This document shows positions 41,903 through 47,732 of a stretch of DNA of 64,000 nt, piece by piece (positions within the stretch are counted from its first letter, which is position 1; each line of letters begins with the position of its first letter). A program made the translations under genes and the position numbers. Below the pieces are notes generated by a model. That model searched no databases and was not told the DNA's origin. It saw only the letters and a program-made list of their open reading frames with translations. The DNA comes from UBA11524 sp045591175 (GTDB lineage: Bacteria > Bacillota > Clostridia > Christensenellales > Aristaeellaceae): the NCBI GenBank assembly GCA_045591175.1, contig JAZNSI010000011.1:24893-88892 (forward strand). Direction: 5' to 3'.

Positions 41903-42820
41903 ATGAAAGAACCGATCCTTGTCATCCTGGCTGCAGGCATGGGCTCCCGCTACGGCGGCCTGAAGCAGATGGATCCCGTCGGCCCCAGCGGCGAGGCGAT
42001 CCTGGACTACTCCGTGTTCGACGCAAAGCGCGCCGGCTTCAAGCGGGTGATCTTCCTCATCAAGCATGAGATTGAGGAGGACTTCAAGCGCCTCGTGGGC
42101 AGCCGGATTGAAAAGCACATGGACGTGACCTACGCCTATCAGCAGCTGGACATGCTGCCCGAGGGCGTCACCATCCCCGAGGGCCGCGTGAAGCCCTGGG
42201 GCACCGGCCATGCGGTGCTCTGCTGCCAGGAATACATCGACGCGCCCTTCCTGGCCATCAACGCCGACGATTATTACGGCGTGGAGGCCTACAAGATGGC
42301 CTACGAGAAGCTGTGCGCCCTGCAGGACGATGACAAGGCCCGCTACTTCATGGTCGGCTACGAGCTGACCAAAACGCTGACCGAGAACGGCTATGTTTCC
42401 CGCGGCATCTGCCAGGTGGACGAAAATGGCTGCCTCACTGGCGTGAAGGAGACCACCCACATCATCGGCAGCTGTGACGGCCCCCTCTACACCGAGGACG
42501 GCGACACCTACCATCGCCTCCCGGCGGACGCTGCGGTCAGCATGAACATGTTTGGCTTCACGCCCTCCATCATTGAGGAGATGAAGGCGACCTTCCCCCT
42601 CTTCCACCAGACGACGGTGAAGGCGAATCCCCTGAAGGCGGAGTACTATCTGCCCGGTGTGGTCAACGACATGCTGGAGAAGGACACTGCCTCGGTGGAG
42701 GTGCTGCGCTGCCCCTCCCGCTGGTACGGCGTGACCTACCAGGCGGACAAGCCCCAGGTCAAGGCGGCCCTGGCCAAGATGGCCGAGGACGGCCTCTATC
42801 CCACGCCCCTGTGGCAGTAA
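41903..42820 (+). CDS. Sugar-phosphate nucleotidyltransferase-like protein
   Basis: A 305-residue nucleotidyltransferase. The N-terminal nucleotide-binding loop is ILAAGMGSRYGGLKQMDPVG, and the acidic metal motif is INADDYYGVEAYK near residues 121-133. The layout is that of NDP-sugar pyrophosphorylases, lacking the C-terminal beta-helix of GlmU or GlgC types. The sugar is not evident. ATG 41903 follows GGGAGG. It is monocistronic behind a near-consensus promoter. Confidence 0.87.
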   Translation: MKEPILVILAAGMGSRYGGLKQMDPVGPSGEAILDYSVFDAKRAGFKRVIFLIKHEIEEDFKRLVGSRIEKHMDVTYAYQQLDMLPEGVTIPEGRVKPWGTGHAVLCCQEYIDAPFLAINADDYYGVEAYKMAYEKLCALQDDDKARYFMVGYELTKTLTENGYVSRGICQVDENGCLTGVKETTHIIGSCDGPLYTEDGDTYHRLPADAAVSMNMFGFTPSIIEEMKATFPLFHQTTVKANPLKAEYYLPGVVNDMLEKDTASVEVLRCPSRWYGVTYQADKPQVKAALAKMAEDGLYPTPLWQ

Positions 42821-42839
42821 GTGCATATGAAAACAGTCG

Positions 42840-42953
42840 TTGCTCCGTTGACAGATCGCCAACCTGCTTTTGCAGCGTCTTTTCCTCGATACGCAGCAAA
42901 TTGTTGAACAGGTGCACGAGCACCTTATCAATCATGGTTTCGTTTTGATTCAT
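42840..42953 (-). pseudogene. Remnant of a MarR-family regulator gene
   Basis: From ATG 42953, with a GAGGTG site upstream, the minus strand encodes about 38 residues that match the N-terminus of MarR regulators (IDKVLVHLFNNLLRIEEKTL, then VGDLS). After that the similarity stops and the frame runs into the reverse of the nucleotidyltransferase gene end. The winged-helix part is missing, so this looks like a gene truncated by deletion. The call rests on pattern memory, not on an alignment. Confidence 0.5.
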
Positions 42954-43075
42954 GGGACACCTCGTTTGTTTGAAATTCAAGGAGAATTGGTTTGAAGACC
43001 AAAGGAGCATTTAGTGGCTTCTGTGGCCAAAGATTATTACAGAAATAAGTCGCATCTTAAGCTTTATGGGAAATG

Positions 43076-43104
43076 ATGACAAACGATGCAATTAGTGGTA
43101 TCAT
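43076..43104 (+). promoter_or_regulatory. Promoter of first dockerin gene
   Basis: ATGACA (43076-43081), a 17-base spacer and TATCAT (43099-43104), about 45 bases before ATG 43149. Confidence 0.5.
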
Positions 43105-43148
43105 AAGCAGGTATAGCCCGAGCGGGCAGGAAGCGAGGCTGAGATGAA

Positions 43149-44150
43149 ATGAAAAAGTGGTTGATAGCATTTGCAGTAGCACTGCTGGTGCTGGGGTGCT
43201 GGACGTCAGCGGCAGCGGAAATCCTGTGGTTTTGTGATGTGTGCCTCGAACCGACTGTGTGGGTACACACGAACTATGGTGAATACCATCACTCTGAATG
43301 CAGCGTATGCGGTGATGGGTATGATTCTCCGCACAGGATCGATTGTACTGACATGACAAAGTGCGCTGAATGTGGCACGACAACGAATCTTGAAGATTGT
43401 CCGATTGATCATCCGGCGATTACAGAGTATCTGGACGCAGACTATCATGTAACGAGTTGTCCCTGCGGCGATGTCTATCAAAAGACGGCCCACTACGAGG
43501 ACGGCTATTGCATAGAGTCGCATGATGAAACAACGCACAGGATAAGTTGTCTTTGCAGTTGGGATGTTTACAAGTTTGAAGCGCATACGGCATATTGCAG
43601 CAAAGACCCAACGACCTGCGTGGAATGTGATGAAACGGGCGTTACTGTGGAATTGAAGCACTATATCAGCGGGTACGTTTGGTTCGACGAAAAGACGCAT
43701 CAGGAAGCCTGCAGAGATTGTGACTATGCGGGAGAGCTTGTGCCCCATGTTATTTTTTGCTGGAAGCCTAATTACTGCTATAGCTGTATGAGTGAAAATG
43801 TTGAGAGCAAGCTGCCCGAGGAGCTGATCCATCTTGAAGAATACAATGTGACGGCTACGACCCATCAGATGTATTGCATCAGCTGCGATGTAGAGTTTGA
43901 TGCCGAGCCTCATACCTTCAGGGGCAATGTGTGCACGGTGTGCGACTATGATAAGAGCAGCACTCCGCTGCCTCTCCCCGGCGACGCCGACGGCAACAGC
44001 CGCGTCACCCTCAACGACGCCATCGCCATTCTGGAGGGCACGGTCAGCAACGACGCCAACGCTGACGTCAACGGCGATGGCAAGACGGATCTCAACGATG
44101 CACTGCGCATCCTCCAATATCTTGCCGGCTGGAATGTGTCTCTTCAGTAA
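43149..44150 (+). CDS. Secreted Cys-rich dockerin protein
   Basis: A 333-residue exported protein. The signal peptide ends near a lipobox-like LVLGC, so lipid anchoring is possible, or near AAAE. Residues about 25-265 hold many CxxC pairs with nearby His (for example CSVCG, CAECG, CISCD, CTVCD), like degenerate copies of the His/Cys repeats in the 47733 protein. Residues about 275-333 are a type-I-like dockerin with two calcium-loop repeats, DADGNSRVTLNDAIAIL and DVNGDGKTDLNDALRIL. The dockerin coding part is clearly more GC-rich than the Cys-rich part. The dockerin should bind a cohesin, perhaps that of the 47733 protein. Confidence 0.85.
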   Translation: MKKWLIAFAVALLVLGCWTSAAAEILWFCDVCLEPTVWVHTNYGEYHHSECSVCGDGYDSPHRIDCTDMTKCAECGTTTNLEDCPIDHPAITEYLDADYHVTSCPCGDVYQKTAHYEDGYCIESHDETTHRISCLCSWDVYKFEAHTAYCSKDPTTCVECDETGVTVELKHYISGYVWFDEKTHQEACRDCDYAGELVPHVIFCWKPNYCYSCMSENVESKLPEELIHLEEYNVTATTHQMYCISCDVEFDAEPHTFRGNVCTVCDYDKSSTPLPLPGDADGNSRVTLNDAIAILEGTVSNDANADVNGDGKTDLNDALRILQYLAGWNVSLQ

Positions 44151-44216
44151 AACATTTCCAGCGCTGTAAAGAATGTAAATTGTTCATATTTGTGTGCAGA
44201 AAAAGGAAATCTTCAC

Positions 44217-44246
44217 TTGACGCTTGCAATCCATGCGTGCTATAAT
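44217..44246 (+). promoter_or_regulatory. Promoter of dockerin/cohesin gene run
   Basis: TTGACG (44217-44222), an 18-base spacer ending in TGC, and TATAAT (44241-44246, extended -10). It precedes the gene at 44298 and no terminator is seen until 50517. Confidence 0.75.
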
Positions 44247-44297
44247 ACATGGGAATAGGTATACTATTCACCTTTTGCGTGCAAAGGAGTTGATACC

Positions 44298-44840
44298 TTG
44301 CGTAAAATGTGCAAGATCTTTCTGCTGATGCTGGCGCTGAGTGTGGCGTTGTGCGCTGCTGCCTTTGCGGATACGGAGGGCTTCACTTTCGCCCTGAATG
44401 GGGCGGGGGATGGCTATGTTGTGACCGGCTATACCGGCAGCGCTTCCTCTGTGAAGGTGCCTGACTGGTATAACCAGAAGCCTGTGACCGAGATCGGCGA
44501 CAGCGCCTTCGAGGGCAACAAGACCATCACTTATGTGGAGATGCCCAATACCATCGCCATCATCGGCGAGGCTGCATTCAAGAACTGCACCAAGCTGGCT
44601 GCGGTGAATTATTATCCCGCCGCATCCGAGCCTCCGGCATCCGACCGTATCCCTGGCGACCTCAATGACAACGGCGAGGCGGACATCCAGGATGCGCTGC
44701 TGATTATGCAGTACAGCGCAGGCTGGAACGTGTCCATCGACAAGACCACGGCTGATGTGGACGGCGTTGAGGGTGTGACCCTCGATGATGCGCTGCTCAT
44801 TCTTCGGTATGGCGCGGGCGAGGACGTGACGCTGCAGTAA
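44298..44840 (+). CDS. Secreted LRR_5-like dockerin protein
   Basis: A 180-residue exported protein with signal peptide ending near AAAFAD. Residues about 28-105 resemble the BspA-like leucine-rich repeat (LRR_5) pattern: VTEIGDSAFEGNKTITYVEM followed by IGEAAFKNCTKL. After a short Pro linker, residues about 118-180 are a dockerin: DLNDNGEADIQDALLIMQY and DVDGVEGVTLDDALLILRY. The second loop lacks some typical Asp/Asn positions. The start is TTG 44298 with AAAGGAG 8 bases upstream; an ATG three codons later is too far from the site. No enzyme domain. Confidence 0.85.
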   Translation: MRKMCKIFLLMLALSVALCAAAFADTEGFTFALNGAGDGYVVTGYTGSASSVKVPDWYNQKPVTEIGDSAFEGNKTITYVEMPNTIAIIGEAAFKNCTKLAAVNYYPAASEPPASDRIPGDLNDNGEADIQDALLIMQYSAGWNVSIDKTTADVDGVEGVTLDDALLILRYGAGEDVTLQ

Positions 44841-44883
44841 GCGTACGTACCGACGGCATCATATCAGGAAAGGAGAGCAGATA

Positions 44884-46956
44884 TTGAAGAGAATCTTACG
44901 CTGCCTGCTTGTACTGATGATGATCCTGACAGCCCTGGGCGCAAATGCATTGACGGCGTTGGAGCCGGATACGCAGATCGGCTATAACGATCTTTCTGCG
45001 GGGCACCGGGCGCTGTTTGAACAGGAAATGGCCTCAGCCCTGGCAAATGCCCGTTCCCGGACGCCGGGAGCGGCCAAGCTGATGGCTGCGGTCCGGGGCG
45101 ATTTCAACGGCTATACCGGCACAAAGGCGGACAATAGCCTGAAGGCGGAATACCGCGTGACAGATTCCGTGGTCGCGGTGGGCGAGAAGGTCACCTTCTA
45201 CGTCACCATGACCTGGGATTACGGACGGCTGACCTACACCATCGGCGGTCAGATGCTGGATACGGATTTCGATCCGATGGGGCCGCTGGTGCCCAGTGGC
45301 TCGCGCTCCTATGTGTATCCGCCGGATGGCGAGGAGATCCCGGAAGGGACGAAGCAGCTGCCCCGTGCATTCTCCTTCACGCCCAAACAGGCAGGTTATT
45401 TCAACTACGTGATCATCCTGGAGGACGGCAATGGCAACAAGCTTGCGCTGACCACGCCGACTGTCCAGGTCTACGACGGGGAAGCCCCCACCTTCGACAG
45501 CATTGGTACGGACAAGGACATCGGCCTGGATGCGGATAACAGCCTGGCGATGCGCGCGTCCCTGGACCGGACGAAGACCAAGGTCGGTGAGGACGTCACA
45601 GCCACCGCGACCTTCCGTACCATGAAGGATCCGGTCAAGTACACCGCGACCTGGACGCTGACGGACGCTGACGGCAACGAGCTGGATGTGGAACGTACCA
45701 CCGGCGAGGTCAACGCCAGCAGCGCGAATGTGGCAGTCCCCTTCACCTACAAGCCCCTCAACGGCGGGGAGCTGCAGTTCCTGGTCACCGCCACTGACGG
45801 CGACGGCAATCAGGTGAAGATCAATTCTCCCTGGCTGACAGTGGAGGATGGCTTCTACTTTACTGCACGCCTCAACCGCGTGTCCGCCATGATGGTGGGC
45901 GACAGCGTCAAGGCCACCTACAATGTATATGGCCATGAGTGCGACGAGGCCAGTTACTTCATCGGCTGGGAAAGCTACGATGGGGAAGGGAATACCCTCA
46001 AAACGGACACCGAACTGGTAGGTGAGCGCTCCGGCAGCGTCTCCTACGTCCCGCGCATTGGCCAGGGCCTGGAGTTCTACGTCGGCGCGACTTGCCCCCA
46101 CATTTCCGGCGCATACCCCGCACGGGTCAATATCGCGCTGGTGGGCGCCATCGAGGGCGAGGTTTCCCTGACGGATACGTCCCTCAAATCCGGCGAGACC
46201 ATCGGTATGAATTACAGCATCACCGGCGGCCTCACCCCCTTCCAGAAGATCGTTGTCAACGGTTATTCCGTTGATACCGGCCGCAACAAGACACACAGCT
46301 TCCTCAGCAAGACGATCACCGGGACAGAGGGCACCGTCTACGGCACCCCCTATCTGGGCGACAAGGTCTACTTCACCCTGACGGTGGTGGAGAAGGACGG
46401 CAACACCAATGTCTGGACGACGGAACAGGCGACCATGACCGGCGCGCCTTCCACGGCGGAACTGAAGCTGGACGCCTCCCTTGACCGAACGGAGCTTGCC
46501 CTGGGCAACACCGTCACCCTGACCTGGAAGATGACCGGCGGTTCCGCCACCGTCAACCGGAACGAGCCGGAAAGCAGCGTCATCCTGTGGAAGAACGCCA
46601 GCGGCACTGTGGTCAAGCGCGAATACGTCACCAGCGGCAGAGGCAGCGCAGCCTTCACCCCCGACGCCGCAGGCCGCTACACCTGCGAAATCACGCTGCT
46701 GGACGCTTACAACCAGACCATCTCCTGGCAGAGCGGCACGATCACCGTGTCCTCGGCGGCGGCGCTTCCGGGCGACGCCAATGGCGATGGCTCAGTGGAC
46801 GTCGCTGACGCACTGCGGATCATGCAGTATGCGGCGGGCTGGTCGGTTTCCCTCAACAAAACCAATGCTGACGTCAATGCCAGCGGCGGCGTCGACCTGA
46901 ACGACGCGATCCTCATCCTCCGTTATAACGCGGGCGAGGACGTTGTTCTCCAATAA
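44884..46956 (+). CDS. Large secreted Ig-like dockerin protein
   Basis: A 690-residue exported protein starting at TTG 44884 behind AAAGGAG. After the signal peptide and an N-terminal segment, residues about 80-615 hold several Ig-like beta-sandwich repeats, each opening with a pattern such as LKAEYRVTDSVVAVGEKVTF, LRMRASLDRTKTKVGEDVTA-like or LKLDASLDRTELALGNTVTL. Residues about 628-690 are a dockerin: DANGDGSVDVADALRIMQY and DVNASGGVDLNDAILILRY. The dockerin closely matches that of the 44298 protein, so both may bind the same cohesin. The Ig modules suggest a structural or adhesive role. Confidence 0.87.
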   Translation: MKRILRCLLVLMMILTALGANALTALEPDTQIGYNDLSAGHRALFEQEMASALANARSRTPGAAKLMAAVRGDFNGYTGTKADNSLKAEYRVTDSVVAVGEKVTFYVTMTWDYGRLTYTIGGQMLDTDFDPMGPLVPSGSRSYVYPPDGEEIPEGTKQLPRAFSFTPKQAGYFNYVIILEDGNGNKLALTTPTVQVYDGEAPTFDSIGTDKDIGLDADNSLAMRASLDRTKTKVGEDVTATATFRTMKDPVKYTATWTLTDADGNELDVERTTGEVNASSANVAVPFTYKPLNGGELQFLVTATDGDGNQVKINSPWLTVEDGFYFTARLNRVSAMMVGDSVKATYNVYGHECDEASYFIGWESYDGEGNTLKTDTELVGERSGSVSYVPRIGQGLEFYVGATCPHISGAYPARVNIALVGAIEGEVSLTDTSLKSGETIGMNYSITGGLTPFQKIVVNGYSVDTGRNKTHSFLSKTITGTEGTVYGTPYLGDKVYFTLTVVEKDGNTNVWTTEQATMTGAPSTAELKLDASLDRTELALGNTVTLTWKMTGGSATVNRNEPESSVILWKNASGTVVKREYVTSGRGSAAFTPDAAGRYTCEITLLDAYNQTISWQSGTITVSSAAALPGDANGDGSVDVADALRIMQYAAGWSVSLNKTNADVNASGGVDLNDAILILRYNAGEDVVLQ

Positions 46957-47020
46957 TGGTTATTGCGGGCGCGTCCCGTGGATAAATAGTTTCCATTTAG
47001 AAAGGGAGGTTATCCTACCT

Positions 47021-47698
47021 ATGAAGAAGCTCGTTTCACTTCTGCTGGTGCTGATGATGGTCTTTACAGTCAGCATGGCGATGGCCGAGACGGTGACCGT
47101 CGCTCCCGGTGATGCCCTGTCCTTTGACGTGGAGATCTCCGGTGCGAGCGGCAAGGGCGCACGCATCGGTCTGGAAGCCACTGAGGATGCGCCTGTGGCC
47201 GATTTCAAGGCTGTCGGCGGCTCCGTGAACGACACGGTGCCCCCCAAGGCCCTCAATGACTACTTCGTGGTCGTTAATCTGGATGGCATCGACCTGCTGC
47301 CCAGCGGCGAAAACTGGGCCGATGACCTGACCGTCAAGTACACCATGAAGGATTTGGCCAATGGTCACATCGGCACCGTGTCTTTCAACGTTGCGGAAGA
47401 TGCCGAGGAAGGCGTCTACACCGTGTCTGCGGTCAAGGTGGAAGGCACCTGCACCGTGACGGGCTCCATTACCTTTGAGGTGAAGAAGCAGGTGGTGAGC
47501 GATCGTCTGCCTGGCGACGTGAATGATGACGGTTTCGTTGACATGTTTGACGTAATTGACTTCATGGATTGGTATTGTGGTGCTCCCATGACGATCAATG
47601 AGTCCAATGGCGACGTAAATGCCGATGGCTTTGCCGACATCTTTGATATCATCTCTATCATGGATTGGTACTGCGGCGGCCCTGTTGAGTTGCTGTAA
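47021..47698 (+). CDS. Cohesin-like plus dockerin protein (adaptor scaffoldin layout)
   Basis: A 225-residue exported protein. After the signal peptide (cleavage near AMAE), residues about 25-155 have a cohesin-like pattern: VTVAPGDALSFDVEISGA at the start, HIGTVSFNVAEDAEEGVYTV and a final GSITFEV strand. Residues about 163-225 are a dockerin of a different type from its neighbours, with DVNDDGFVDMFDVIDFMDWY and DVNADGFADIFDIISIMDWY and a repeated WYCG. One cohesin plus one dockerin is the layout of adaptor scaffoldins such as ScaC of Ruminococcus. ATG 47021 follows AAAGGGAGG. The cohesin assignment is less certain than the dockerin. Confidence 0.8.
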   Translation: MKKLVSLLLVLMMVFTVSMAMAETVTVAPGDALSFDVEISGASGKGARIGLEATEDAPVADFKAVGGSVNDTVPPKALNDYFVVVNLDGIDLLPSGENWADDLTVKYTMKDLANGHIGTVSFNVAEDAEEGVYTVSAVKVEGTCTVTGSITFEVKKQVVSDRLPGDVNDDGFVDMFDVIDFMDWYCGAPMTINESNGDVNADGFADIFDIISIMDWYCGGPVELL

Positions 47699-47732
47699 TC
47701 CAGAATATCTCATTTCGTAGGAGGAAAACAAA

